Shown: positions 7,810-16,939 of the stretch, piece after piece
Layout of the letters: each line of letters starts with the position of its first letter
Position numbering within the stretch: position 1 is the first letter of the stretch
Assembly: GCF_034424155.1 (NCBI RefSeq)
Contig: NZ_CP139992.1
Location: 3,488,012 to 3,552,011, forward strand
DNA length: 64,000 nucleotides
Source of the DNA: Hafnia alvei
GTDB lineage: Bacteria > Pseudomonadota > Gammaproteobacteria > Enterobacterales > Enterobacteriaceae
Direction: 5' to 3'
Position numbers and translations under genes: made by a program
The notes under the pieces: generated by a model
Told to the model about the DNA's origin: nothing
Database searches by the model: none
Seen by the model: the letters and a program-made list of their open reading frames with translations, nothing else

Positions 7810-8460
7810 TTAATTATAAGATTCGATCAGCGCTATGTTTTCTTGGCTAAGCATTTTTTTATCGGAACGCATTATGCCCAGTGCGATATCAAATAAGCAC
7901 AGCATAAACGGAAGTTCGTAAAGTTCCTCAAGTAAATCCTGATAATGACTATCTCTAATAAATATCGGTGCGAATAATCGATGATGTTCAATCGTATCTG
8001 AAATAAGAAAACACACCACCATCAATAATACGCTCCACAGTGGTATACTTTGATGTTTTATTCTTTCTACAATCTCTTTACGTAATGCAGGTAATAATAG
8101 CATTAATATTAAGGTACCAATTAAAATAACGGAAATTATTCTAAAATAAATTTTAGGTGTTTCGGGGAAAAAATCTCGGCCCCAGCTAATCCCACGACCA
8201 AACAACACGACCCACCATACTGTTGCCCAGCACCAGAAAGCCTTTGGACGTGGGGCAAGCGTTAAAGGCTTCATATAGAACCATGTAAAGATCGCCCCAA
8301 AAAGCAACCAGGCTGATTGTACATCTTCAATAACCTGCACCACCACACCGTGAGCTAAGGGAAGTTTAAACAACGCTAGGAAAGGAAAAGTGACGGCAAT
8401 GATAGCGAGAACTGCCGTAGCAGGAGAAAGTGTTTTATTTATATTCATAGGAATATTCAT
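7810..8460 (-). CDS. Unknown integral membrane protein
   Basis: A 216-residue protein with about six hydrophobic helices (for example ATAVLAIIAVTFPFLALF, SAWLLFGAIFTWF, IISVILIGTLILMLLLP, SVLLMVVCFLISD) and a charged C-terminus. I recognise no family motif. ATG 8460 and ATG 8448 are both possible starts and neither has a strong ribosome-binding site. It has its own terminator, and upstream 8461-8737 is an AT-rich gene-free gap towards hpaR. No functional link to the hpa genes can be shown. Confidence 0.65.
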   Translation of the reverse strand: MNIPMNINKTLSPATAVLAIIAVTFPFLALFKLPLAHGVVVQVIEDVQSAWLLFGAIFTWFYMKPLTLAPRPKAFWCWATVWWVVLFGRGISWGRDFFPETPKIYFRIISVILIGTLILMLLLPALRKEIVERIKHQSIPLWSVLLMVVCFLISDTIEHHRLFAPIFIRDSHYQDLLEELYELPFMLCLFDIALGIMRSDKKMLSQENIALIESYN

Positions 8461-8737
8461 GGCATATTAAGATCTATTTATTGTGCAGTCCTATCAATTT
8501 AACAATGCTTTGTCAGTGATATTTTTCAATTTGTGCTTAGGCATATATATTGACCAAGAAACATTATTTTTATTTATCGCAGTAAAAATTCAGCACAAAT
8601 TGCTTATCTAAAATATGTCCAATAAACAACTCACTGAACCAATGCAGTTGATATTTTAGACATAGGAATAAAAATACGCACTTTATGTAAAGAATAAAAT
8701 AAGTTCTTTTAACGCGACAATATATAGAGATTTTGAT

Positions 8738-9181
8738 CTATTCCTCGCTCTCGCTTTGGCACAAAGCCGCATCACCTAATGCAATTAATTCATCCAGTAA
8801 ACTCGTTAGTTGAACCATCTTCTCCGTTGAAAATGCCCTCTCAATCGCCTGATATCCTTCTTCAACCTGAGAACGCGCTTTCTCATAAAGGCTTTTGCCT
8901 TCAGGAGTGAGTGAAACATACAGTTTGCGCTGATCGCTTATCGGCTTTAAACGAAGAATAAGACCATCCCTTTCCATACGCGTCAAAATGCCGGTCAAGC
9001 TCGGGCGAACAATGCAGGTTTTACAAGAAAGCTCATGAAAATCAATTGAATTATCGACTGCTAACACTCGAATAATGCGCCATTGTTGTTCCGTGAGATT
9101 ATGGCTTTTCAATATGGGACGAAAAAAACCCATCGCAGTTTCCCGCGCCTGTAGCAGGGCAATAGTCAAAGATTCATGCAT
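8738..9181 (-). CDS. hpaR: MarR-family repressor HpaR of the hpa meta-cleavage operon
   Basis: A 147-residue MarR/HpcR regulator. In E. coli HpaR represses the hpaG promoter and is released by 4-hydroxyphenylacetate and its hydroxylated derivatives. The winged-helix region is visible at about residues 30-100, with LTEQQWRIIRVLA, the recognition region RPSLTGILTRMERDGLI and the wing DQRKLYVSLT. It is transcribed divergently from hpaG1 across a 353-base regulatory region. Confidence 0.9.
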   Translation of the reverse strand: MHESLTIALLQARETAMGFFRPILKSHNLTEQQWRIIRVLAVDNSIDFHELSCKTCIVRPSLTGILTRMERDGLILRLKPISDQRKLYVSLTPEGKSLYEKARSQVEEGYQAIERAFSTEKMVQLTSLLDELIALGDAALCQSESEE

Positions 9182-9387
9182 AGATTCACACTCTCAAGAA
9201 AATCTAACCAAGGCCATCCCTCGGTACATTTTAGGCATTCTACATGTACTTATCATGAGTTCAAATTGAAACTCATTAATAACTAAATAATTATTTATCT
9301 AGACTAGATTTGTTTCATTAAAGTTTCAAATAAATAATATTAAAAATACACAAAAAGACTAACAATATGATTTTTAATACAATTAAA

Positions 9388-9422
9388 AACAATCATGTAA
9401 AAACATTGTTACTAAGATCACA
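9388..9422. promoter_or_regulatory. hpaR-hpaG control region: palindrome overlapping a CRP site
   Basis: An AACAAT...ATTGTT palindrome (9388-9410) is a candidate HpaR operator. It overlaps TGTTA-CTAAGA-TCACA (9407-9422), which has nine of ten core CRP bases. E. coli Pg is known to need CRP and to be repressed by HpaR, so both elements are expected. The rest of 9182-9534 is very AT-rich, and I saw no other gene there. Confidence 0.6.
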
Positions 9423-9534
9423 CTTCAGGCTGATTTTATTGCCTAAATGTTAAACAAGGATTAAAACATGATCATTAACATATTAATAAAAAACATTTCT
9501 CATACCGACACGACCATTTGCAAAGGAGTCGTTC

Positions 9535-10179
9535 ATGAAAGGCACCATCTTTGCCGTTGCGCTCAATCACCGTAGCCAGACAGAAGCTTGGCTCGATGCA
9601 TTTCAGCAACCGCCTTATCAAACACCACCCAAAACCCCAGTTTGGTTTATCAAACCTCGCAATACCGTTATCCACGGCGGCGATTCAATCCCAGTTCCAC
9701 AGGGAGAAAGAGTACAAAGCGGAGCCACCATTGCGCTGGTCGTTGGAAAAACTGCCCGTAAAATCGCCATCGCTGACGCCGCAGACTACATTGCGGGCTA
9801 TGCGCTGGCTAACGATGTGAGCTTGCCAGAAGAGTCCTTTTATCGCCCAGCCATTAAAGCTAAATGCCGCGACGGTTTCTGTCCGCTAGGCGAACTAGTC
9901 CCTCTGCCCCACGTTGATGCCGTCGATATCATCACCGAAATCAACGGCAAAGAAGCCAACCGCTGGACAACCGCCGACCTGAACCGCAGCGCCGCAGAAC
10001 TCCTGTGTGCTCTGAGCGACTTCGCCACTCTACAACCGGGCGATGTCATTTTATTAGGAACTCCCCAGCAACGCGTTGATATCCAGCCAGGCGACAGCAT
10101 CACCATTAAAGCGGCAGGCCTGCCAACGCTTGAAAACAGCGTATGCCTACAGTTCAAAAGGACGGGAGAAACCGCATGA
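9535..10179 (+). CDS. hpaG1: HpaG1: isomerase/decarboxylase, first subunit
   Basis: Fumarylacetoacetate-hydrolase-fold subunit (214 residues) of the 5-oxo-pent-3-ene-1,2,5-tricarboxylate decarboxylase / 2-hydroxyhepta-2,4-diene-1,7-dioate isomerase step. It corresponds to the N-terminal half of the fused E. coli HpaG: KTPVWFIKPRNT, ADYIAGYALANDVSLPE, KCRDGFCPLGE. AAGGAG stands seven bases before the ATG. Its stop overlaps the hpaG2 start (ATGA at 10176-10179), so the halves are translationally coupled separate polypeptides. Confidence 0.88.
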   Translation: MKGTIFAVALNHRSQTEAWLDAFQQPPYQTPPKTPVWFIKPRNTVIHGGDSIPVPQGERVQSGATIALVVGKTARKIAIADAADYIAGYALANDVSLPEESFYRPAIKAKCRDGFCPLGELVPLPHVDAVDIITEINGKEANRWTTADLNRSAAELLCALSDFATLQPGDVILLGTPQQRVDIQPGDSITIKAAGLPTLENSVCLQFKRTGETA

Positions 10180-10940
10180 AACACGCTCGCATTCGCCATC
10201 AAGGACAAGGTTTTAACGTCACTATCGACGAACAGCACCGCGTCTGTTTACCCAACGGCAGCAAAATTCCGGCTGATGAAGTGCAATGGTTACCCCCCGT
10301 TGAAGGCACGCTATTCGCGTTAGGTCTGAACTACGCCGATCACGCCGCTGAGTTGGCTTTTAAAGCCCCAGAGGAGCCCCTTATTTTTATCAAGGCGCCG
10401 AACTCTTTAACCGGCCACCAGCAAATATCAGTTCGCCCCGATAACGTTGAATATATGCACTACGAAGCCGAACTCGTGGTTGTTATTGGCAAGCGGGCAT
10501 TTCAGGTCACGCCGGATGAAGCCATGGACTACGTTGCCGGTTATACCGTGTGTAACGATTACGCTATTCGTGATTATTTAGAAAACTACTACCGCCCTAA
10601 CCTGCGCGTGAAAAGCCGCGACACACTAACGCCCATCGGGCCTTGGATCGTTGATAAAGCAGACATCCCCGATCCGCATAATTTAACGCTCAGCACCTAT
10701 GTTAACGGCGAGCTACGCCAGCGCGGCACCACCGCCGACCTCGTTTTCGATATCCCATTCCTAATCGCTTATTTAAGTGAATTTATGACGCTACAACCGG
10801 GCGACATGATCGCCACCGGCACGCCAAAAGGTCTGTCTGATGTAGTGCCAGGCGATGAAGTTATCGTGGAGGTTGAAGGCGTTGGGCGCCTGATTAACCG
10901 CATTATTAGCCAAGCCGAATATGAGGAGAGCCTGCGATGA
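10176..10940 (+). CDS. hpaG2: HpaG2: isomerase/decarboxylase, second subunit
   Basis: A 254-residue FAH-fold protein equivalent to the C-terminal half of E. coli HpaG. Metal-binding and fold motifs are ALGLNYADHAAE, EAELVVVIGK, YVAGYTVCNDYAIRDY and TGTPKGLSDVVPGD. The frame extends upstream to 10143, but ATG 10176 within the ATGA overlap is the coupled start. It ends overlapping hpaE by four bases. Confidence 0.9.
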   Translation: MKHARIRHQGQGFNVTIDEQHRVCLPNGSKIPADEVQWLPPVEGTLFALGLNYADHAAELAFKAPEEPLIFIKAPNSLTGHQQISVRPDNVEYMHYEAELVVVIGKRAFQVTPDEAMDYVAGYTVCNDYAIRDYLENYYRPNLRVKSRDTLTPIGPWIVDKADIPDPHNLTLSTYVNGELRQRGTTADLVFDIPFLIAYLSEFMTLQPGDMIATGTPKGLSDVVPGDEVIVEVEGVGRLINRIISQAEYEESLR

Positions 10941-12403
10941 AAAAAATAAACCATTGGATCAACGGTAAAAACGTTGCCAGCAAACAGTATTTTGAAACCA
11001 CGAATCCGGCTAATGGCGAAGTATTAGCGGAAGTGGCCTCTGGCAGCGAAGAAGAGATCAATCTCGCCGTGGCAGCCGCGAAAGAGGCGTTCCCTAAATG
11101 GGCCAATCTACCAATGAAAGAGCGGGCGCGTTTAATGCGTCGTTTAGGTGAATTGATTGACGAAAACGTCCCAGAAATTGCTGCCATGGAAACCGCGGAT
11201 ACGGGTCTGCCGATTCATCAAACTAAAAATGTGCTGATCCCGCGTGCTTCGCACAATTTTGAGTTTTTTTCTGAAATCTGTCAGCAGATGAACGGCAAAA
11301 CCTATCCCGTCGACGACAAAATGCTCAACTACACCCTCGTTCAGCCCGTCGGTGTTTGCGCGCTCGTTTCGCCGTGGAACGTCCCGTTTATGACCGCAAC
11401 ATGGAAAGTCGCACCCTGCTTAGCACTTGGCAATACTGCGGTGTTGAAAATGTCTGAACTTTCCCCCCTGACCGCCGATCGCCTAGGCGAATTAGCGCTT
11501 GAGGCTGGAATTCCTGCGGGCGTGCTTAACGTCGTTCAAGGATATGGCGCCACGGCGGGTGATGCGTTGGTTCGCCATCACGACGTACGCGCTATCTCTT
11601 TCACCGGTGGTACTGCGACCGGCCGCAACATCATGAAAAATGCAGGCCTGAAAAAATACTCCATGGAGCTAGGCGGCAAATCACCTGTGCTGATTTTTGA
11701 AGATGCCGACATCGAACGCGCCTTAGATGCGGCTTTATTCACCATCTTCTCCATTAACGGCGAACGCTGTACCGCAGGCTCACGCATTTTCATTCAGCAG
11801 AGCATCTATCCCGAGTTTGTTAAACGCTTTGCCGAACGCGCTAACCGCCTACGCGTTGGCGATCCACAAGATCCCAATACCCAGGTTGGCGCGCTCATCA
11901 GCCGCCAGCATTGGGAAAAAGTATCCGGCTATATCCGCTTAGGCATTGAAGAAGGCGCCACGCTGCTTGCTGGCGGCCCAGATAAACCGAGCGATCTACC
12001 CGCCTCGCTTAAAAACGGCAATTTCTTACGCCCAACCGTATTGGCTGATGTTGATAACCGCATGCGCGTGGCACAGGAAGAAATATTTGGCCCCGTTGCC
12101 TGCCTGATGCCCTTCAAAGATGAAGCCGAAGGGCTGCGCTTGGCCAACGACGTGGAGTACGGATTGGCCTCCTACATCTGGACGCAGGACGTTAGCAAAG
12201 TACTGCGACTGGCGCGCAGCATCGAAGCGGGCATGGTGTTTGTTAACACGCAGAACGTACGCGATCTTCGCCAACCTTTCGGCGGCGTCAAAGCCTCTGG
12301 GACCGGACGCGAAGGTGGGGAATACAGCTTTGAAGTCTTTGCTGAAATGAAGAACGTCTGTATCTCAATGGGCGATCACCCCATCCCTAAATGGGGCGTA
12401 TAG
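10937..12403 (+). CDS. hpaE: 5-carboxymethyl-2-hydroxymuconate semialdehyde dehydrogenase HpaE
   Basis: NAD-dependent aldehyde dehydrogenase, 488 residues, that oxidises the ring-cleavage product of homoprotocatechuate. Catalytic cysteine lies in NGERCTAGSR near residue 280, with the general-base glutamate in MELGGKSP and the cofactor loop SFTGGTATG. Position between hpaG2 (ATGA overlap) and hpaD supports the assignment over other aldehyde dehydrogenases. Confidence 0.92.
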   Translation: MKKINHWINGKNVASKQYFETTNPANGEVLAEVASGSEEEINLAVAAAKEAFPKWANLPMKERARLMRRLGELIDENVPEIAAMETADTGLPIHQTKNVLIPRASHNFEFFSEICQQMNGKTYPVDDKMLNYTLVQPVGVCALVSPWNVPFMTATWKVAPCLALGNTAVLKMSELSPLTADRLGELALEAGIPAGVLNVVQGYGATAGDALVRHHDVRAISFTGGTATGRNIMKNAGLKKYSMELGGKSPVLIFEDADIERALDAALFTIFSINGERCTAGSRIFIQQSIYPEFVKRFAERANRLRVGDPQDPNTQVGALISRQHWEKVSGYIRLGIEEGATLLAGGPDKPSDLPASLKNGNFLRPTVLADVDNRMRVAQEEIFGPVACLMPFKDEAEGLRLANDVEYGLASYIWTQDVSKVLRLARSIEAGMVFVNTQNVRDLRQPFGGVKASGTGREGGEYSFEVFAEMKNVCISMGDHPIPKWGV

Positions 12404-12411
12404 CACCACTT

Positions 12412-12431
12412 CCCCAGCGCTCACGCTGGGG
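12412..12431. repeat. GC-rich intra-operon stem-loop
   Basis: CCCCAGCG-CTCA-CGCTGGGG in the 63-base gap between hpaE and hpaD. No T tract follows, so it is more likely an RNA-stabilising or processing hairpin than a terminator. Confidence 0.6.
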
Positions 12432-12466
12432 CCTCCGCAATGTATTAAAACGAGAAGCGAGGAAAT

Positions 12467-13324
12467 ATGGGAAAGTTAGCCTTAGCCGCCAAAATTACAC
12501 ATGTTCCATCCATGTATCTGTCTGAGTTACCAGGTAAAAACCATGGTTGTCGTCAAGCCGCCATTGATGGTCATAAAGAGATTGGCAAGCGCTGTCGTGA
12601 AATGGGCGTAGACACCATTATCGTGTTCGACACTCACTGGTTAGTGAACAGCGCCTACCACATTAACTGCGCAGATCATTTTGCCGGTACTTACACCAGC
12701 CATGAACTGCCGCATTTCATTCGTGATATGACCTATGAATACAACGGCAATCCCGAACTAGGGCAGCTTATCGCCAAAGAAGCCTGCGCTATGGGCGTTC
12801 GCGCTCAGGCTCACAACATTCCTAGCCTAACGCTCGAATACGGCACGCTGGTTCCGATGCGTTATATGAACAGCGACCAACACTTCAAGGTGATCTCTAT
12901 TTCGGCGTTTTGTACCGTCCACGCTTTTGAAGACAGCCGGAAGCTGGGAGAAGCCATTCTAAAAGCAATCGAACAATACGATGGCACCGTGGCGGTTCTC
13001 GCCAGCGGTTCACTTTCCCATCGCTTCATTGACGATCAGCGCGCCGAGCAAGGCATGAACAGCTACACCCGCGAGTTCGATCACCAAATGGATGAACGCG
13101 TGGTCAAGCTGTGGCGTGAAGGAAAATTCAAAGAGTTCTGCGACATGCTGCCGGAATACGCCGACTACTGCTACGGCGAGGGCAACATGCACGACACCGT
13201 CATGCTGCTCGGCATGCTCGGTTGGGACAAATACGACGGCAAAGTGGAGTTTATTACCGATCTTTTTGCCAGTTCAGGAACCGGGCAGGTCAACGCCGTT
13301 TTCCCTCTACCAGAACACGCATGA
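12467..13324 (+). CDS. hpaD: 3,4-dihydroxyphenylacetate 2,3-dioxygenase HpaD
   Basis: Class III (LigB-type) extradiol ring-cleavage dioxygenase, 285 residues, that opens homoprotocatechuate. The Fe(II)-site strand IIVFDTHWLVN (His) is at about residues 52-62, an N-terminal histidine is in GKNHGC, and LASGSLSHRF lies near residue 185. GAAGCGAGGAAAT precedes the ATG. It is nine bases upstream of hpaF. Confidence 0.92.
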   Translation: MGKLALAAKITHVPSMYLSELPGKNHGCRQAAIDGHKEIGKRCREMGVDTIIVFDTHWLVNSAYHINCADHFAGTYTSHELPHFIRDMTYEYNGNPELGQLIAKEACAMGVRAQAHNIPSLTLEYGTLVPMRYMNSDQHFKVISISAFCTVHAFEDSRKLGEAILKAIEQYDGTVAVLASGSLSHRFIDDQRAEQGMNSYTREFDHQMDERVVKLWREGKFKEFCDMLPEYADYCYGEGNMHDTVMLLGMLGWDKYDGKVEFITDLFASSGTGQVNAVFPLPEHA

Positions 13325-13333
13325 GGTCACGCC

Positions 13334-13717
13334 ATGCCACATTTCTACGCTGAATGTACCGACAATATCCGTGAACAGGCTGACCTCCCCGCGTTATTTG
13401 CCAAGGTTAACGCCGCACTTGCCGCCACCGGTATTTTCCCTATCGGCGGGATCCGCAGCCGCGCCATCTGGTTAGACACATGGCAAATGGCGGATGGAAA
13501 ACACGACTATGCCTTCGTGCACATGACGCTAAAGATTGGCTCAGGGCGCAGTTTAGAAAGCCGCCAACAGGTTGGTGAAATGCTGTTTGAGCTCATCCAA
13601 ACGCACTTCGCCGCGCTGATGGAAAGCCGCTATCTGGCGCTCTCTTTCGAAATTGAAGAGCTCCACCCGCAGCTTAATTACAAACAAAACAACGTGCATG
13701 CCCTGTTCAAGTCTTAG
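13334..13717 (+). CDS. hpaF: 5-carboxymethyl-2-hydroxymuconate delta-isomerase HpaF
   Basis: Small (127-residue) tautomerase-superfamily isomerase with the catalytic Pro at position 2 (MPHFYAECTDNIRE), as expected for HpaF/CHMI. It acts after HpaE. It closes the first tightly spaced block of the operon; a 77-base gap with a hairpin separates it from the semialdehyde dehydrogenase gene. Confidence 0.92.
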   Translation: MPHFYAECTDNIREQADLPALFAKVNAALAATGIFPIGGIRSRAIWLDTWQMADGKHDYAFVHMTLKIGSGRSLESRQQVGEMLFELIQTHFAALMESRYLALSFEIEELHPQLNYKQNNVHALFKS

Positions 13718-13727
13718 CTAAACACCT

Positions 13728-13752
13728 CCCCTCTCTCATTCGACGAGAGGGG
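13728..13752. repeat. Stem-loop upstream of the semialdehyde dehydrogenase gene
   Basis: CCCCTCTC/GAGAGGGG with a nine-base loop, without a T tract, in the hpaF-dehydrogenase gap. Confidence 0.55.
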
Positions 13753-13794
13753 AAACATCAGCGGCCAACATCATAAAAATAACAAGGATCCATT

Positions 13795-15273
13795 ATGGCA
13801 TCGCCTTTCACCACACTCGCACCGCGTGAGCTGCTTCGTCATCAGGCTTACATTAATGGCCACTGGCAAAGCGCCACTGATGGCCGCACTTTTGCGGTCA
13901 CTAATCCGGCAAACGGCGAGACCATTGCCGAAGTCAGCGATCTATCCGCGCATGAAACTGAAGCCGCCATTCGCGCAGCCGCCGACGCACTGCCAGCATG
14001 GCGTAAGCAAACGGTAAAACAACGCAGCCAAACGCTGCAACGCTGGTTCCAGTTGATTATGCTAAACCAGGCCGAACTAGCTGAATTGCTTAGCTTAGAG
14101 CAGGGCAAACCTCAGTCCGAGGCAATGGGTGAAATTGCCTACGGTGCCAGCTTTATCGAGTGGTTTGCCGAAGAGGGAAAACGCGTTTATGGCGAAACCA
14201 TTCCTTCTCCTTTACCCGGTCGGCGCATCAGCACCATCAAGCAGCCCGTTGGCGTGGTTGCCGCTATCACGCCATGGAATTTCCCCAACGCGATGATCAC
14301 CCGCAAAGTTGCACCTGCACTTGCCGCTGGCTGCACCGTGGTATTAAAACCCGCGCCAGAAACACCGCTATCGGCGCTGGCTCTTGCCGCTCTGGCACAC
14401 GAAGCAGGGATCCCTGCCGGTGTGTTTAACATCGTTACCGGCACCGATGCGGCGGCGATTGGTCAGGTATTAACGCAAAGCTCAATCGTACGGAAGCTCT
14501 CATTTACCGGCTCTACGCGCATTGGCAAGCTACTGATGCAACAAAGCGCCGCCACGGTGAAAAAGCTCTCGCTAGAGCTCGGTGGCAACGCGCCGTTCAT
14601 CGTTTTTGACGACGCAGACCTTGATGCGGCAGTCCAAGGTGCTTTAGCGGCGAAGTTTCGCAACAGCGGGCAAACCTGTGTGTGTGCCAACCGCATTCTG
14701 GTGCAAGACGGCATCTACGATGAATTTGCTCAGCGTTTGACTCGCGCCGTTAGCGAACTGCGCGTTGGCCCTGCGATTGAACCATCCTCCCAACAAGGTC
14801 CCTTAATTAATCAAGCGGCGATTGAAAAGGTACAGGCGCACATCAGCGACGCCGTTTCACACGGCGCACACATTCTTACCGGCGGGGAACAACACGCGCT
14901 GGGCGGCCTCTTTTTCCAGCCCACCGTTATCAGCCATGTCACTGAATCCATGCGCATTGCGCATGAAGAAACCTTCGGGCCTGTCGCTCCCCTCTTCCGT
15001 TTTCGCGATGAAGCAGAAGCTATTCGCTTAGCGAATCAAACTGAATCAGGCCTCGCCGCCTACTTCTATTCACGCGACATCGGGCGTATTTATCGCGTTG
15101 CCGAAGCGCTGGAAAGCGGAATGGTTGGCATCAATGAAGGGCTGATTTCAAACGAAGTCGCGCCGTTTGGCGGGATTAAACAATCGGGTTTGGGGCGCGA
15201 AGGTTCGTGCTACGGAATCGAAGATTATCTGGAAGTGAAATATCTCTGCTTTGGCGGAATTGAGAACAACTGA
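13795..15273 (+). CDS. Succinate-semialdehyde dehydrogenase inside the hpa operon (GabD-like)
   Basis: A 492-residue NAD(P)-dependent aldehyde dehydrogenase of the GabD/succinate-semialdehyde group. Visible are [25 protein letters not shown], the glutamate in LELGGNAP, and the catalytic pair in [10 protein letters not shown], typical of GabD. The hpa route releases succinate semialdehyde, so the enzyme would finish the pathway to succinate. The E. coli hpa operon lacks this gene. It ends seven bases before hpaH and starts after a 77-base gap, so it seems to have been added between hpaF and hpaH. Confidence 0.85.
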   Translation: MASPFTTLAPRELLRHQAYINGHWQSATDGRTFAVTNPANGETIAEVSDLSAHETEAAIRAAADALPAWRKQTVKQRSQTLQRWFQLIMLNQAELAELLSLEQGKPQSEAMGEIAYGASFIEWFAEEGKRVYGETIPSPLPGRRISTIKQPVGVVAAITPWNFPNAMITRKVAPALAAGCTVVLKPAPETPLSALALAALAHEAGIPAGVFNIVTGTDAAAIGQVLTQSSIVRKLSFTGSTRIGKLLMQQSAATVKKLSLELGGNAPFIVFDDADLDAAVQGALAAKFRNSGQTCVCANRILVQDGIYDEFAQRLTRAVSELRVGPAIEPSSQQGPLINQAAIEKVQAHISDAVSHGAHILTGGEQHALGGLFFQPTVISHVTESMRIAHEETFGPVAPLFRFRDEAEAIRLANQTESGLAAYFYSRDIGRIYRVAEALESGMVGINEGLISNEVAPFGGIKQSGLGREGSCYGIEDYLEVKYLCFGGIENN

Positions 15274-15280
15274 GGTGCCT

Positions 15281-16102
15281 ATGACGGCAAATAACGCAAT
15301 GTTAACGAAAGAAACAATAAGCCAGATCGCCCACCGCTTACATCAGGCCGAGCAAAGCCGTGAGCAGATCCGCCAGATATCGCTCGATCACCCACAGATC
15401 ACCATTGAGGACGCCTATGCGATCCAGCGTCAATGGGTCGATCTCAAAATCAACGAGGGCCGCGTACTCAAAGGCCATAAGATTGGTTTGACGTCAAAAG
15501 CCATGCAGGCCAGCTCGCAGATCAGCGAGCCCGATTACGGCGCTCTGCTTGATGACATGTTTTTTCAAGACGGCAGCGATATTCCCATCGATAAATTTAT
15601 CGTGCCGCGCATTGAGGTCGAGCTAGCCTTCGTTCTGGCGAAGCCACTACGTGGGCCAAACTGCACGCTGTTTGACGTGTATAACGCGACGGATTACGTG
15701 ATCCCAGCCCTTGAGCTCATTGACGCGCGTTGCCACAACATCGATCCAGATAGCCAACGTCCACGCAAAGTGTTCGACACCATTTCCGATAACGCCGCCA
15801 ATGCGGGCGTGATTTTAGGTGGTCGCCCCATCAAACCCGATGCATTAGATCTGCGTTGGATCAGCGCTCTGATGTATCGCAACGGCGTCATTGAAGAATC
15901 CGGCGTTGCCGCCGCCGTGCTCAATCATCCGGCCAACGGCGTCGCCTGGTTGGCCAATAAGCTTGCCGCTCACGATGTGCAACTTGAAGCCGGACAAATC
16001 ATTCTCGGTGGCTCATTTACTCGTCCAGTCCCTGCCCGACGCGGCGACACCTTCCACGTGGATTACGGCAATATGGGCTGTATTAGCTGCCGCTTTGTAT
16101 AA
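15281..16102 (+). CDS. hpaH: 2-oxohept-4-ene-1,7-dioate hydratase HpaH
   Basis: MhpD/HpaH-family hydratase, 273 residues, hydrating the decarboxylated intermediate before aldol cleavage. Near-identical stretches to E. coli HpaH include [30 protein letters not shown] and the PRIEVELAF metal-site strand. ATG 15281 has GAGG upstream. ATG 15299 (MLTKE) is an alternative closer to the 267-residue E. coli length. Confidence 0.92.
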   Translation: MTANNAMLTKETISQIAHRLHQAEQSREQIRQISLDHPQITIEDAYAIQRQWVDLKINEGRVLKGHKIGLTSKAMQASSQISEPDYGALLDDMFFQDGSDIPIDKFIVPRIEVELAFVLAKPLRGPNCTLFDVYNATDYVIPALELIDARCHNIDPDSQRPRKVFDTISDNAANAGVILGGRPIKPDALDLRWISALMYRNGVIEESGVAAAVLNHPANGVAWLANKLAAHDVQLEAGQIILGGSFTRPVPARRGDTFHVDYGNMGCISCRFV

Positions 16103-16112
16103 GGAAAACCTC

Positions 16113-16916
16113 ATGCCCTCGACCCTACATAACAGCTTTAAGCAGGCCCTCAAAGAAGGGCGTCCACAGATTGGTTTATGGCTTGGTCTGTGCAGCAGCT
16201 ACAGCGCAGAGCTGCTAGCCGGTGCCGGTTTTGACTGGCTTCTGATCGACGGCGAGCACGCGCCTAATAACATACAAACCGTGCTTACCCAGCTACAGGC
16301 TATTGCGCCTTATCCTAGCCAGCCCGTGGTACGTCCTTCATGGAATGACGCGGTACAAATTAAACAGCTACTCGACATCGGCGCACAAACCTTGCTAATC
16401 CCGATGGTACAGAATTCCGACGAAGCACTGGCAGCGGTACGCGCCACACGCTATCCGCCGCAGGGGATCCGCGGCGTTGGCAGCGCGCTCGCTCGCGCAT
16501 CACGTTGGAATCGTATTCCAAACTATCTACAGCAGGCGAATGAACAGATGTGTGTTTTGGTGCAAATCGAAACCCGCGAAGCCCTACGCAATCTGCCCCA
16601 TATTCTGGATATTGAAGGCATCGACGGCGTATTTATCGGCCCTGCCGATCTGAGCGCCGATATGGGATATGCGGGAAATCCTCAACACCCAGAGGTCAAA
16701 AGCGCCATTGAAAACGCGATTTTGCAGATTAAAGCCGCGGGCAAAGCGCCGGGGATCTTAATGGCATCGCCAGAGGTTGCCGAGCACTATCTCCAGCTCG
16801 GCGCATTGTTTGTTGCCGTCGGCGTTGATACCACCTTACTGGCACGCGCGGCTGAAAATTTGGCGGCACGTTTTGGCAAGGGCAACGAGCCACCGACCAC
16901 CGCGGGCGTTTACTGA
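16113..16916 (+). CDS. hpaI: 4-hydroxy-2-oxoheptanedioate aldolase HpaI
   Basis: Class II, metal-dependent pyruvate aldolase of the HpcH/HpaI family, cleaving to pyruvate and succinate semialdehyde. [32 protein letters not shown] and [17 protein letters not shown] are diagnostic. The open frame starts further upstream inside hpaH; ATG 16113 preceded by AAGGAAA gives 267 residues, the expected length. Confidence 0.92.
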   Translation: MPSTLHNSFKQALKEGRPQIGLWLGLCSSYSAELLAGAGFDWLLIDGEHAPNNIQTVLTQLQAIAPYPSQPVVRPSWNDAVQIKQLLDIGAQTLLIPMVQNSDEALAAVRATRYPPQGIRGVGSALARASRWNRIPNYLQQANEQMCVLVQIETREALRNLPHILDIEGIDGVFIGPADLSADMGYAGNPQHPEVKSAIENAILQIKAAGKAPGILMASPEVAEHYLQLGALFVAVGVDTTLLARAAENLAARFGKGNEPPTTAGVY

Positions 16917-16939
16917 GTTCATTCTGAGGGGAAAGGCAA

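Noticed and set aside
9467-9574. Short frame before hpaG1 as a leader peptide
   Set aside because: It overlaps the hpaG1 start with no attenuator hairpins and no regulatory codon run.
13795-15273. Possibility that this dehydrogenase is a second HpaE
   Set aside because: GQTCVCANR and the N-terminal half fit GabD-type succinate-semialdehyde dehydrogenases, and a full HpaE is already present.
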